Shown: positions 25,248-34,839, numbered from the stretch's first letter. The stretch is 64,000 nt of DNA from Scytolyngbya sp. HA4215-MV1 (GCA_019359045.1 JAHHIA010000003.1:372001-436000); one strand, 5' to 3'. Numbers and translations: made by a program. The notes: generated by a model from the letters alone, not told the origin.

Positions 25248-26297
25248 TTAGTAAAAAATTGCCCTGACATGAGGTCCGAACACCACAATATCCCCCGGAT
25301 TTAAGTCCCATGTATGACACTTTTGCCCGTTGATAATGAGTCCATTCGTGCTGCGTTTCCCTTGCAAGCTGCCATCGACAATGCGATACAAATAGCTCTC
25401 ATCTTCAGTTGGAACCTGAATCAGCGTCGCGTGTTGACGAGAAGCAAACTGTGAGTGCAGGCAGATATCATTCCGCGGATCTCGCCCGATCGAATACAAA
25501 TCGTTTTCTAACCAAATATCCCGTTTACCAAAATCATCTTCGACGACTAGGCGTGGTTGGTAAGGACGGGATTCAGCAACTTCCTCCTGGTGATCGCCAA
25601 TTTGAGTATCCCGATCTCCACTAATGAAGGTGGAGTCTGTGTAACCGCGCCCATAAAAAGAAGGATTAGTTGTGGGTTGCTTTTCGTCCAAACCCGCTTG
25701 CCCCATCACCAACATCCGGGCTTGCCAGGCAATTTGATCGTCCGGTTTAATTGCCAAGGCACGCTCATAACTTGCGATCGCTTCCTCGTAGCGCTTGAGG
25801 TCCACCAAGGCATTGCCCCGATTACGCCAGGATAAATGATCGTCTGGGTTGATGCAAATGGCACGGTTGTAACTTGCGATCGCATCTTCATAATGCTTTA
25901 ACCCATATAAAAAGGCATTGCCCCGATTTTGCCATGCCGCATTAGATTCTGGGTCAAGCTTCAAAACCTGGTCATAACAACGAATTGCCTCCTCATATTG
26001 CCCCAGTCCATATTGCCAAGCATCCCCTCGTGCTTGCCAAATTGAACTCCCCACTTCGCTTTTAGGGTGTAGATTTAAGGCTTTGTCATAACTGGCAATT
26101 GCTTCTGGATACAGCCCTAACATTTCCAGAGCTAAACCTCGTTCGTACCAAGCTTCATAGAAATCCGCTCGTTCCTGAATGACACTATTGAAGCTGACAA
26201 CCGCTTTTTCATAATTTTCCGCGGCAGCAAAGGCAAGCCCCTGCTTAAACCATAAAAGCGCGTTACCGGTAAGTGGCTGTTGACCCGTGTCGAGCAT
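25248..26297 (-). CDS. TPR-FHA signalling protein
   Basis: A 349-residue protein. Residues 10-205 form about five to six 34-residue tetratricopeptide repeats (recognisable YEEAIASYDRAL-type helices and AWxxRGNA cores). A linker rich in charged residues spans 205-250. A C-terminal FHA domain lies at about 255-345 with LYSIGRDPRNDI, SRQHATLI and STNGLIINGQ. The combination suggests a scaffold that binds partner proteins through the TPRs and phosphothreonine through the FHA. The FHA is the sister of that in the 20004-20384 protein. A 19-bp inverted repeat lies 44 bases upstream of the ATG. Confidence 0.9.
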   Translation of the reverse strand: MLDTGQQPLTGNALLWFKQGLAFAAAENYEKAVVSFNSVIQERADFYEAWYERGLALEMLGLYPEAIASYDKALNLHPKSEVGSSIWQARGDAWQYGLGQYEEAIRCYDQVLKLDPESNAAWQNRGNAFLYGLKHYEDAIASYNRAICINPDDHLSWRNRGNALVDLKRYEEAIASYERALAIKPDDQIAWQARMLVMGQAGLDEKQPTTNPSFYGRGYTDSTFISGDRDTQIGDHQEEVAESRPYQPRLVVEDDFGKRDIWLENDLYSIGRDPRNDICLHSQFASRQHATLIQVPTEDESYLYRIVDGSLQGKRSTNGLIINGQKCHTWDLNPGDIVVFGPHVRAIFY

Positions 26298-26340
26298 GAG
26301 CTAAAGTCTACGGAATGTTAGCAATTACTTTAACTGATTG

Positions 26341-26359
26341 TTTTAACGCACCGTTAAAA
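26341..26359. promoter_or_regulatory. inverted repeat upstream of the TPR-FHA gene
   Basis: TTTTAACG (26341-26348) and CGTTAAAA (26352-26359) are perfect reverse complements around CAC. The site is 44 bases upstream of the start codon, a position compatible with an operator. The binding protein is unknown. Confidence 0.4.
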
Positions 26360-26853
26360 ATTCGCTGTTACGGGGGCAAGATAGCAAAAAATTGTGCTGG
26401 GGCTGCGGTAGGTAGATCTTAACCCTTTCTTTGATTAACGAGTCTGATATTACTCAATGTTAATTCTGTGATTGATCAGCGGGATCAATCACATATTAGA
26501 TCCTTATTTAGCCAAAAACTTGCCAGAACAAAATTTAGCCCCCCGGATGACCCATCCAACCCATCTCCATCCTTTCTAAAAGGGTTTAGACCCCTAAAAA
26601 AACTGAAGTAGATTCCTAATTCGTAGCACAATTTGCGAGAGGCATTCCAGAGGGCAATGCCAAAAACTGCGTTGCTAGCTAGTTTTGGCAAACTACCCAC
26701 CAACCGCACTCACAAAACCCTGATTCTGATGCAGCGAGTTTTTCACAGTTGTTGACATCACTATGAGAATTCTAACGAGAAAAGCACCCGAAAAATCCTT
26801 GAGGACTAAGCTTTGACAGAATGAGTAGCGACTTTCAATATTAGAGATGAGTA

Positions 26854-26907
26854 CTATAAAACATGCGTATCGCGAGCAATGGAATTCTTTCTATCTCTCG
26901 CGATACG
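26854..26907 (-). terminator. terminator of the M32 carboxypeptidase gene
   Basis: CGTATCGCGAG (26866-26876) pairs with CTCGCGATACG (26897-26907) over a 20-base loop. On the minus strand it is followed by CATGTTTTATAG. It lies about 50 bases past the stop of the minus-strand gene. Confidence 0.6.
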
Positions 26908-26953
26908 TGTCTTCATAGCGAGGCTTGAAGATGAAGCTGGTCAAATTTGCTTC

Positions 26954-28477
26954 CTAGAGTCCATAGATTTCGCCGTATTTTTGCTGAATATATTGCATCA
27001 GCGGTTCAATACTAAGTGCGCTTCCAGTTGCTTTCTCAACAACTTCCGCAGGAGTAAATTTGCATCCATGCTGATAAATATTTGTCTTGAGCCATTGGTG
27101 TAGCGTATTGAACTCACCGCGACGGATTTGCTCAGGAATTTCTGGATGAGCACGGAGCGCGGCGGCAAAGAACTGAGCACTTAAAATATTGCCCAAAGTA
27201 TACCCCTGGAACATACCTCCTACTTGTCCGCTGTACCAATGCACATCCTGCAAAACTCCTTCTTGGTCATTGGCGGGTACAATACCCAAATCGCTTCGGT
27301 AGCGATCGTTCCAGGCTTCCGGTAGGTCTCGTACAGCTAATTGCCCTTCCAGCAGATCCAGCTCCAAATCAAAGCGAATCATGACATGTAGGTTATAGGT
27401 AACCTCATCTGCATCAGTGCGGATTAAGGAACGATCGACCTTGTTGATGGCTCGATAAAATGTCTCGAGCGGCACCTGTCCGAGTTGATTTGGAAATGCA
27501 TGTTGAATCTGTGGATAGAAGTATTGCCAAAAGTTTCGACTACGACCAACCAGATTTTCCCACAAGCGAGACTGACTTTCATGCACTCCAGAAGAGGTTC
27601 CGCCTGCCAAGGGTGTTCCTTCAAAGTCTGGAGCAATTCCTTGTTCGTATAAGCCATGCCCCATCTCGTGTACCGTGCTGAAGAAGCCTTGGTTCAAATC
27701 ATGTTCGTAGACGCGAGTTGTAATACGGACATCCCCTAATGAAAATTTAATCATGAAGGGATGGAGGGTTTTGTCTTGCCGTCCCCGCTTGAGGTCGTAT
27801 CCTAGACGCTCGATCACTTTGAGACTAAAAGCAAGTTGTTGAGTTTCCGGAAAATGCTGATGTAGACAGGCATCATCGGCGATCGGTTGCGCTGTAATTT
27901 TCTGCACAATGGGAACCAGACGATCGCGTAGTTGGTGGAAGAGCACCCGAATTGAAGCCGTGCTCATTCCGTAGTCAGATGCTTCAATGAGTGGATCGGC
28001 GATGTGCTCGTAGCCAGGAAAGAAATTTGCCCGTTCCCGACTGAACTCGAGGGTTTTTTCCAAAAAGGGCTGAACGATCGCAAAATTATTCTCTGGACGA
28101 GCTTTTGCCCAAGCTTCGTAAGATTCTGCCCGATGTTGCGAAAGCTTCGCCATAAAAGATGATGGAACTTTGATAGCGCGATCGTACCGACGACGAGTGA
28201 CCCGCAATAGACTGGCTTCATCAGAATCGTAGGGTAAATCAGCCGCATAGGTTGCCAAATCATCCAGAAGTTGCCCAATTTCTAAACTCGTAAACTTTTC
28301 ATGAGCAATTTGTCGCAGGGTTGCGAGTTGTCGTCCCCGCGCGGCAGCTCCCCCAGCGGGCATATAGGTAGCTTGATCCCAATAAAGCAGAGAAGTTGCA
28401 GAATCGATATCATTAATTTCTGTGAGACGATTTTTCAGGACTTGGAGCTTAGGATGCGTCTTTTCCAACGTTTGCAT
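26954..28477 (-). CDS. M32 metallocarboxypeptidase (Taq family)
   Basis: A 507-residue zinc carboxypeptidase that releases C-terminal residues from peptides, cytosolic by lack of a signal peptide. The zinc site is VHEMGHGLYEQG (HExxH near 268-272), with the third ligand Glu in HESQSRLWEN about 30 residues later. Family landmarks also include YWDQATYMPAGG near the N-terminus, TRVYEHDLNQGFFSTVHE, and DVHWYSGQVGGMFQGYTLGN near 400. Length matches the family (about 500). All catalytic residues are present. Monocistronic, with a terminator downstream. Confidence 0.94.
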   Translation of the reverse strand: MQTLEKTHPKLQVLKNRLTEINDIDSATSLLYWDQATYMPAGGAAARGRQLATLRQIAHEKFTSLEIGQLLDDLATYAADLPYDSDEASLLRVTRRRYDRAIKVPSSFMAKLSQHRAESYEAWAKARPENNFAIVQPFLEKTLEFSRERANFFPGYEHIADPLIEASDYGMSTASIRVLFHQLRDRLVPIVQKITAQPIADDACLHQHFPETQQLAFSLKVIERLGYDLKRGRQDKTLHPFMIKFSLGDVRITTRVYEHDLNQGFFSTVHEMGHGLYEQGIAPDFEGTPLAGGTSSGVHESQSRLWENLVGRSRNFWQYFYPQIQHAFPNQLGQVPLETFYRAINKVDRSLIRTDADEVTYNLHVMIRFDLELDLLEGQLAVRDLPEAWNDRYRSDLGIVPANDQEGVLQDVHWYSGQVGGMFQGYTLGNILSAQFFAAALRAHPEIPEQIRRGEFNTLHQWLKTNIYQHGCKFTPAEVVEKATGSALSIEPLMQYIQQKYGEIYGL

Positions 28478-28702
28478 AGTTATGGAAGATGCTTAGAGTT
28501 TGGTTTCTACTAGTGTGCCGCAGGATTACCTGAAATATCTGTACTCTTCATCGCGCTTTATCAAAGCAAAGCAGCAGGTTGACGCTTTGCTGTAGATGAT
28601 GGCTCACGATCGCTCAGCAGTAGCGATTGTAGGAAGCAGTGTTTTATAATTGGGTTTTAAAAAATTAATATTTTGGATGTCTATCCGGAGTTGACCCAGC
28701 CG

Positions 28703-29401
28703 ATGAAAGCTTCCACTGAGACAGGTTACGTTTCAAACCAACCCACCAACCAGTCGCCCACACCGTTGCAGCTAGAGAATCATCCCGCAGTCTCTCCTCA
28801 TCACGTTGGCTGGTTTACTGATTGGAAGTGGCAAGGTTGGGATTGGAACCGTCCAAACTGGAAAAAAATTTCTCAACAAACGGTGACTGGCATCTTGTCG
28901 GTGGTGCTCAACTTGACCGTGCTGAGCAGTGTCAGTTTTGCCTATACGCTGCTTTCTCCTGGCGATAGGGGACCTGAAGTGACTGAACTCCAGATGCGGT
29001 TACAGCAACGAGGGTATAGCCCTGGTCCCATTGATGGCGTGTATGGGTCGGCGACCGAAGCTGCTGTCAGACGCTTTCAACAAGACAACGATCTCTATCA
29101 AGATGGAGTTTATGGAGAAGATACGGATTATGCCCTACGTGACGGTGTTTTACCGGATAAAGGCGCTGGTGGTTCTTCGGGTAGTGAACTAAGCTGCCAG
29201 AATATTTTCCCCAGTCAAAATTATGTGGTTGTGATTCCGGGTGACCATTTGAGGAGTGTCCCTGGTCGGGCTTGCTTGCGACAGGATGGTCGAGGCAAAT
29301 TTACCGCTGCTGGGGAGTTTGGCACTTATACGAGAGCAAAATTAAAGTCTGACCGGCTCCGTAAACGAGGATTGGATGCCAGAGTCGTTTATTTCCCTTA
29401 A
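28703..29401 (+). CDS. peptidoglycan-binding (PG_binding_1) envelope protein
   Basis: A 232-residue protein (from the ATG 28703; an in-frame TTG at 28673 would add ten residues). A Pro/Trp-rich cytosolic N-terminus is followed by a hydrophobic segment near 58-80 ending SVSFAYTLL, probably a membrane anchor or late signal peptide. A peptidoglycan-binding repeat follows, with LSPGDRGPEVTELQMRLQQR, GPIDGVYGSATEAAVRRFQQ and DGVYGEDT. After a Gly/Ser linker comes a C-terminal region with Cys pairs and NYVVVIPG...RLRKRGLDARVV that looks like a SPOR/DUF4124-type fold. It likely binds cell-wall glycan in the periplasm. No catalytic domain seen. Confidence 0.85.
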   Translation: MKASTETGYVSNQPTNQSPTPLQLENHPAVSPHHVGWFTDWKWQGWDWNRPNWKKISQQTVTGILSVVLNLTVLSSVSFAYTLLSPGDRGPEVTELQMRLQQRGYSPGPIDGVYGSATEAAVRRFQQDNDLYQDGVYGEDTDYALRDGVLPDKGAGGSSGSELSCQNIFPSQNYVVVIPGDHLRSVPGRACLRQDGRGKFTAAGEFGTYTRAKLKSDRLRKRGLDARVVYFP

Positions 29402-29440
29402 GGATGGGAGAATTCCGCTACAGATCTGACAGGCACTCTT

Positions 29441-30259
29441 TCACTGACTATCTTTCAAGAGCTGCTGAAAGCGTGGATCGCGACGGATAGGATTGAAATT
29501 CGAGTCCGAGTTTGACATAACTCGGCAAAGGTAAGGACTGTCATCCATTGCCCTTTTCAAGTGTTCGATCGCGAGGTCTACTTGCTTTTGCATGGCATAG
29601 GAGCAAGCTTTGCCATACCAAGCGTTGGGGTTCTTTGATTTGATTTTCAGGGAACTGTCAAAGCTATTCATAGCTTCTTCGTGCCGTCCTAGCTTGATCA
29701 GTACTAACCCTCGATGGTTCCAAGCATAGTGGCAGCTAGGCTTGATGGTAATCGTGGAGTTCAGGCTGGAAAGGGCATCCTGATAGCGATTGAGGGATGT
29801 GAGTGCAACCGCACGGTTATACCAGGCTTTGTAGTTATCTGACTTGAGTTCCAAGACCTTATCGAAGCTTTTGAGTGCTTCCTGATAACGACAGAGGCTA
29901 ATCAAAACTTTGCCATGGTTTTGCCATGCTCGGTAGTCATTAGGTTGTAGTGTAAGTGCTCGATTTAAGTTGACGATCGCTTCTTCATAGCGGTTCAGCT
30001 TTGCCAGTGCAATCCCTTTGCCTTGGAATGCAGGAGCAAATTTGGGATGAATTCGGATGGCTTGTTCAAAACTATCGATTGCATCTTCATACTGACCCAA
30101 CAGATCCAAAACATAGCCCCGACTACTCCAGGCTTTGTAATCATCCGGTTTGGCTGCCAGTGCTTTATCGTAGCGGGCGACCGCCCCTTCATGACGACCT
30201 AATCCGCTTAGTAAATAGGCCTGACTATAGAAAGTGTGGGAATGATCACTTTGGCTCAT
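29441..30259 (-). CDS. tetratricopeptide repeat protein (TPR)
   Basis: A protein of about 272 residues composed of consecutive 34-residue TPRs: YDKALAAKPDDYKAWSSRG, FEQAIRIHPKFAPAFQGKG, LNRALTLQPNDYRAWQNHG and so on, seven or so. It ends in a capping region that closes RRDPRFQQLLKDSQ. No signal peptide and no other domain. It should act as a protein-protein scaffold. Start at ATG 30259 (MSQSDHSH), which resembles the MSQ start of the paralogue at 30673-31521; the frame is open to 30361. The C-terminal cap RDPRFQQLL corresponds to QDQRFLALI in the paralogue. Convergent with the peptidoglycan-binding gene. Confidence 0.85.
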   Translation of the reverse strand: MSQSDHSHTFYSQAYLLSGLGRHEGAVARYDKALAAKPDDYKAWSSRGYVLDLLGQYEDAIDSFEQAIRIHPKFAPAFQGKGIALAKLNRYEEAIVNLNRALTLQPNDYRAWQNHGKVLISLCRYQEALKSFDKVLELKSDNYKAWYNRAVALTSLNRYQDALSSLNSTITIKPSCHYAWNHRGLVLIKLGRHEEAMNSFDSSLKIKSKNPNAWYGKACSYAMQKQVDLAIEHLKRAMDDSPYLCRVMSNSDSNFNPIRRDPRFQQLLKDSQ

Positions 30260-30672
30260 ATCGAGGTGATGCAACGATAATGCACAATTCAGGAACTGGA
30301 AAGACTCAAAAACTAACAATCCCACATCCAGACAACTTGCACGGTTGTATTGAAGTGGCAAGATTCACACTCTACATTGCTTTAATTATGACATTGAGTA
30401 ATAAATGATACTTCCATTACTTCGCCACCCTAAATATTTCTCTGAAAAATTTATAACTGTTTCTGAGCCATTAAAGTGTACTTATCGAAACAGCAGGGAC
30501 GACTTGATTAGACTTTAAACGAAAGAAGGTGGCATCGTATAGGAAATGCCACGATGGTATTGTATTGAAATCGAGAGTTTGCCTTATCAGGTGGCTCTCT
30601 CAAGGCTGAAAGGGTTGCTATACCTGCTGCATTTAGTCGATTATGGCAAATCAACGAACTGGCAACTGTTTC
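30260..30672. other. spacer between two paralogous TPR genes
   Basis: About 410 bases, AT-rich in the middle. The left 100 bases could encode an N-terminal extension of the downstream TPR protein. No terminator or RNA gene seen. Confidence 0.4.
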
Positions 30673-31521
30673 CTAGCTGCCATGCTTGAGTTTGACTCGT
30701 GTAGAGCCACCGATAAGGGCAAGAAATCGTTGATCTTGGTAGAGGCAGGCAAAGTCAGTATTGGTGCGGGCAATTTCCCGATACTCACTGGGGCTTAACT
30801 CGACCGCTCGCTGCAAATTCTGAAATGCCAGATCGATGTCCCCTTGCAGGGCATAGCAACAGGCTTTGTTGTACCAGGTATTGGGGGTATCTGGTTTAAT
30901 TGCAAGTGCCTCATTGTAGCTAGCGATCGCAGCTTCAAATCTGCCGAGATGATAGAGCGCGTTACCGCGATTAATCCAGGCTTCTTCAAAGGCAGGGTCA
31001 ATTTCTAGGGCTTTGTCATAGCTGGCAATGACTTTGTTCAGTTTGCCCAGTTTACGCAGAGCTAAACCGCGGTTGTACCATGCCCAGCAATAGTCTGGCT
31101 TGAATTCGATCGCCCGATCATAACTGTTGACCGCTTCTTCGTACTGTCCCAGGTTGCGCAGCGAAATGCCCCGGTTGTACCATGCCCAGTGATAGTCTGC
31201 TTTGAATTTGATCGCTCGGTCGTAGCTGACCACGGCTTCTTCGTATCGTGCCAGTTCGTCCAGGGCGCTGCCCCGGTTATTCCAGGCTTCGGCAAAGCCT
31301 GGTTCTAACTCCAACGCTCGCTCATAACTAGCGATCGCGGCATCGTAGCGCTTGAGATAGTAAAGCGCATTGCCTCGGTTGTACCAGGCATCAGAATAGT
31401 CTGGTTGAAGTTCTACGACTCTTTCATAGGATTCGATTGCCGCTTCGTAAGCAGCGATTCGGTTTAAGTAAAGTCCTTTCTGGAAGAAAAAGGTGACTTC
31501 CAAATCTGGCATCTGACTCAT
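30673..31521 (-). CDS. tetratricopeptide repeat protein (TPR)
   Basis: A protein of about 282 residues with seven to eight highly regular TPRs (repeat core YNRGNALYxLxRYDAAIASYERALELEP). Adjacent repeats are so alike that recent internal duplication is likely: for example the AVVSYDRAIKFKADYHWAWYNRG-type block followed by AVNSYDRAIEFKPDYCWAWYNRG-type. A cap similar to that of the 29441-30259 protein follows. Start at MSQMPD (31521) by analogy with that paralogue; the frame extends to an ATG at 31581. It is a scaffold protein with unknown partners. The two genes are tandem on the minus strand, 413 bases apart. Confidence 0.85.
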   Translation of the reverse strand: MSQMPDLEVTFFFQKGLYLNRIAAYEAAIESYERVVELQPDYSDAWYNRGNALYYLKRYDAAIASYERALELEPGFAEAWNNRGSALDELARYEEAVVSYDRAIKFKADYHWAWYNRGISLRNLGQYEEAVNSYDRAIEFKPDYCWAWYNRGLALRKLGKLNKVIASYDKALEIDPAFEEAWINRGNALYHLGRFEAAIASYNEALAIKPDTPNTWYNKACCYALQGDIDLAFQNLQRAVELSPSEYREIARTNTDFACLYQDQRFLALIGGSTRVKLKHGS

Positions 31522-31668
31522 AGACTTCAACTTTCTAACACTAGACCTTTCTAAAATCCAAGATGCCCAGTCTTTTGCCATAGGGGAACACCCTAACGGG
31601 GGTACTAGTGAAATCCTTACAATCGATTTCTCCTGGATGTAGAAAGTGTGAAGAGTAGACTCGTTGGA

Positions 31669-33405
31669 CTAATCAGACTTGTTTGGATTTTCGCTTTCCG
31701 GTTCAGGTAAATTTTGAAACCGCCAGGTCTGTTGAGGCACCCCGATCGAGATGCCTTTGGCATCGAGTGCAAGTTTGAGCCGTCGTCGAAACTCGCGCGC
31801 CACGTTCCATTGTTGCAAAGGTTGGGTTTTGATCCAGATGCGAATGGTGATGCCGGCGTTGTCGATGTCATCAATGCCCAGGACTTCGGGAGACTCCAGG
31901 ATGTGGGTCTGCCATTGGGCGTCTTGCAACATGGCTATCCCTACCTGTTTGATCACGGCGATCGCCAGATCCATATCTTCCTCATAAGCAATCACAATGC
32001 TGAGATCCACCCGTGACCAATCTTTTGATAAGTTTTCAACTACCGAAATCGCGCTGTTGGGAATGGTGATCAATCGTCCCTCACTGTTGCGAAGTTGGGT
32101 AATTCGCAGATTCATCGATTCCACCAGCCCAGAAACGTTGCCGACTGCGATCACATCTCCTACAGCGTACTGATCTTCAAACAAAATCAATAAGCCATTG
32201 ATCATGTCTTTGACCAAGCTTTGCGCTGCAAAAGAAATTGCCAGACCAATAATTCCGGCTCCTGCCAAAACTGGGGCAAGTTTGACTCCGACCACTGACA
32301 GTATCGTGAGTACGCTTGTGGTAATCAAGACGATCGCAGCCACACTTTTGAGGACGCGAGAAAAGGTCGAAACTCTTAGGGTTAACCTTTGAGACGCTTC
32401 TGGGCTAATGAAGTCACTCTCTTCCAGGGCATCGAAGAAGCGATCGATCAGTACATCTACAAGGCGTACCACAATGTATGTGCCCAAAATAATTGCCAAA
32501 ACTTTGAGGGGACCAGCCAACAGCAGGGGACGCAACCATCGCGTATAGGGAAATAGTCCGAGTAGGAAATAGCCGCTGCCTCCCCAAAGTATCATCTGCG
32601 CAATTTGTAAGAAGCGAAGTTGCACATCGGTTAAGTCGCGTTGCCGACGATAGGTCATTTGCTGTCGCAAGGCAGTGGTGACCGTGGCTGCATCGGTACT
32701 CTCCATGTCTTGGGGCAGCGGTGGCAATGCTGGCAATTGGGCTTTCAAAGCTTGTTGTTCTGCTCTAAGGTGGCGTTGCCATCGCTGCAAGCCCCAATTG
32801 ATCAAAAAGATGGTCAATAGGATGCCTCCTGCCAAGGCGGTTTGCCGCCAGAGAAAGGGGGGTTGGCGTTCCTGATGTGCTCGAATCAATGCAGCTTTGA
32901 TGATGCGGGTTAGTTCGTCTGCGTGTCGGACAGGATCGCGTCCTTGGATTTGGGCATCCAAGGTGGTGACAGTCATTAAATATTGCCCATTGATGCTGAT
33001 GATGGGCAGTTTGGTGGTTGCGTCGATTTTGGCATTGACGATCAGTTTTGCTGGATCAAACTGATTTTGCACTGTCCGATTGAGAATGGTTTCAATGCCT
33101 TCGACTCTTTCCTTTAAGGGATTGGTGGAGCTAGATTGGCTGGCTTCTGGTTTGACTAACGGAGCTGAGATCGCGAACAATTTATACCCATCCAGCCGCA
33201 CTTCTTGGGTTGCAATTTCTTGGGCGATCGCAGTAGTGATTGCACTACTAAAGTCTGGAATTGAGAAAATCGACGGTTTTGACTCTTGCCCTAAAGCGGG
33301 TTGATGGGTAGTTGCGGCAAGTAACCAGACAAGGGTGATTGCAAAGATGGCACGCCTGAAATGGAGTCTAAGAGCTAGTTTAATGTTCCATTTTGAAGGT
33401 CTCAT
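31669..33405 (-). CDS. MscS-family mechanosensitive channel
   Basis: A 578-residue MscS-superfamily protein. A cleavable or anchoring hydrophobic N-terminus is at about 15-37. A periplasmic domain of about 150 residues follows (40-180), then transmembrane helices near 185-205, 280-300, 310-335 and 360-385. The pore-lining/beta region is GIIGLAISFAAQSLVKDMINGLLILFEDQYAVGDVI...SEGRLITIPNSAI, followed by the C-terminal alpha/beta vestibule. The extra N-terminal domain resembles the larger YnaI/YbdG-like or cyanobacterial variants. Probably releases solutes on hypo-osmotic shock. Monocistronic. Confidence 0.92.
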   Translation of the reverse strand: MRPSKWNIKLALRLHFRRAIFAITLVWLLAATTHQPALGQESKPSIFSIPDFSSAITTAIAQEIATQEVRLDGYKLFAISAPLVKPEASQSSSTNPLKERVEGIETILNRTVQNQFDPAKLIVNAKIDATTKLPIISINGQYLMTVTTLDAQIQGRDPVRHADELTRIIKAALIRAHQERQPPFLWRQTALAGGILLTIFLINWGLQRWQRHLRAEQQALKAQLPALPPLPQDMESTDAATVTTALRQQMTYRRQRDLTDVQLRFLQIAQMILWGGSGYFLLGLFPYTRWLRPLLLAGPLKVLAIILGTYIVVRLVDVLIDRFFDALEESDFISPEASQRLTLRVSTFSRVLKSVAAIVLITTSVLTILSVVGVKLAPVLAGAGIIGLAISFAAQSLVKDMINGLLILFEDQYAVGDVIAVGNVSGLVESMNLRITQLRNSEGRLITIPNSAISVVENLSKDWSRVDLSIVIAYEEDMDLAIAVIKQVGIAMLQDAQWQTHILESPEVLGIDDIDNAGITIRIWIKTQPLQQWNVAREFRRRLKLALDAKGISIGVPQQTWRFQNLPEPESENPNKSD

Positions 33406-33705
33406 ACCGAAAATTTGGCAAAGTGCAGAGGGTTGGAGCGCTGAAATCCGTGACCTGATGAGTTGAGAATCTCGCTTACTGTCAAAACAGCAAGGATTGC
33501 GATCTGTGACACCATCGCAGGCAAGATCTTCATGTCCTCAGTCACTATACTCATATAGCAGGTGCAGGGGGTGGATGGCTGAGGAAAGGTCGCTCTAGGT
33601 CTACATGGATGGCTCCTAGCGTGCTCTTCAGGGTTATGTGGTGCGTCTTTTGGAAACGCTTGTTTGTGCGATCTAGTCTTGTATCCTGGCTAACCTAATT
33701 TTGCT
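33406..33705. other. 300-base divergent promoter region
   Basis: Lies between the starts of the mscS-type gene and ribD. It contains a small CTATA-CTCA-TATAG inverted repeat near 33545. No FMN riboswitch-like conserved core is visible upstream of ribD. Confidence 0.4.
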
Positions 33706-34839
33706 ATGACAGATTTTTCTGCTTTGTCGGATCATCCTTCCGCTTCGCTGTTCGATCGCGCGATGATGCAGCGTTGTATAGATTTGGCTCGACAAGCCTT
33801 AGGACAAACTGCCCCCAACCCCCTGGTGGGTTCAGTGATTGTGCAAGGTCAAAAAATTGTTGGAGAAGGATTTCATCCCAAAGCAGGACAACCCCACGCG
33901 GAGATCTTTGCTCTGCGTCAGGCTCAGGAGCAAGCTAAAGGGGCGACTTTGTACGTCAATTTGGAGCCTTGTAACCACTATGGACGTACACCTCCCTGTT
34001 CTGAGGCAATTATCACCGCTGGGGTTAGTCGGGTAGTGGTGGGTATGGTTGACCCTGACCCAAGGGTGGCAGGAGGGGGGATCGCCCGCCTCCGACAGGC
34101 AGGGATTGAAGTGGTGGTGGGGGTGGAAACGGCTGCTTGTCAGGAGTTGAATGAAGCGTTTGTGCATCGTATTTTGCATCAGCGTCCGTTCGGAATTTTG
34201 AAATATGCTATGACGTTGGATGGCAAGATTGCGGCAACGAGTGGTCATAGTGCCTGGGTGACGAGTCCACCTGCTCGCCAGAGGGTGCATCAAATCCGGG
34301 CGGCTTGTGATGCGGTGATTGTGGGTGGACAAACTGTGCGGCAAGATAATCCTTTCTTGACAACTCATAGTGTCACCGATCGCAATCCTTTACGAGTGGT
34401 TATGAGTCGATCGCTCGATCTGCCCATTTCAGCCAACCTCTGGCAAGCAGAAATTGCGCCAACGCTTGTCTTTACGGGGCAAGGAGTGAAGCCAGATGTG
34501 CAAGTGCTCCTCCAGCAACAAGGCGTAGAAGTGATTGAACTGGCGAAGGTTACCCCGATAGAGGTTATGACCCACCTCTACGAGCGCGGCGCGCTCTTAG
34601 TTCTGTGGGAATGTGGGGGGACTCTGGCAGCCCGCGCGATTGTGGAGGGGACTGTGCAGAAAATTATGGCTTTTATTGCGCCCAAAATTATTGGGGGGCG
34701 TGAAGCGCCTTCTCCAGTCGGTGATCTGGGATTTTCTCGTATGACGGAAGCGCTGTTGCTGAAAAACGTGCGCTGGAGTTCGATCGGGAGCGATTGGTTG
34801 ATCGAAGGCTATTTGTCCGGAAAAGCTGACGAAGCTTAG
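33706..34839 (+). CDS. ribD: bifunctional riboflavin deaminase/reductase RibD
   Basis: Catalyses the second and third steps of riboflavin synthesis: deamination of the pyrimidine ring and NADPH-dependent reduction of the ribose side chain. A 377-residue fusion. The zinc deaminase domain (about 16-160) has H64 and E66 in PHAEIFA, and C89/C98 in PCNHYGRTPPC. The reductase domain (about 165-370) begins RPFGILKYAMTLDGKIA and contains the RQDNPFLTT and WECGGTLA blocks. All metal ligands are present. Start ATG 33706. Monocistronic, as rib genes often are in cyanobacteria. Confidence 0.95.
   Translation: MTDFSALSDHPSASLFDRAMMQRCIDLARQALGQTAPNPLVGSVIVQGQKIVGEGFHPKAGQPHAEIFALRQAQEQAKGATLYVNLEPCNHYGRTPPCSEAIITAGVSRVVVGMVDPDPRVAGGGIARLRQAGIEVVVGVETAACQELNEAFVHRILHQRPFGILKYAMTLDGKIAATSGHSAWVTSPPARQRVHQIRAACDAVIVGGQTVRQDNPFLTTHSVTDRNPLRVVMSRSLDLPISANLWQAEIAPTLVFTGQGVKPDVQVLLQQQGVEVIELAKVTPIEVMTHLYERGALLVLWECGGTLAARAIVEGTVQKIMAFIAPKIIGGREAPSPVGDLGFSRMTEALLLKNVRWSSIGSDWLIEGYLSGKADEA

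Larger units (their letters stand above)
26298..26953. other. 656-base intergenic region
   Basis: Between the TPR-FHA promoter and the end of the M32 gene. It holds the inverted repeat at 26341-26359 and the terminator at 26854-26907. The middle part contains runs such as CCCCCCGG and AAAAAAAC but no frame with recognisable protein. Confidence 0.45.

Noticed and set aside
26485-26709. Minus-strand 74-codon frame in the gap before the TPR-FHA gene
   Set aside because: Aromatic-rich, no ribosome site, no recognisable domain; it spans homopolymer runs typical of non-coding DNA.
25248-31521. TPR/FHA cluster as a possible new signalling or defence island
   Set aside because: The genes are in separate transcription units mixed with housekeeping peptidase and channel genes; nothing indicates a coherent system.
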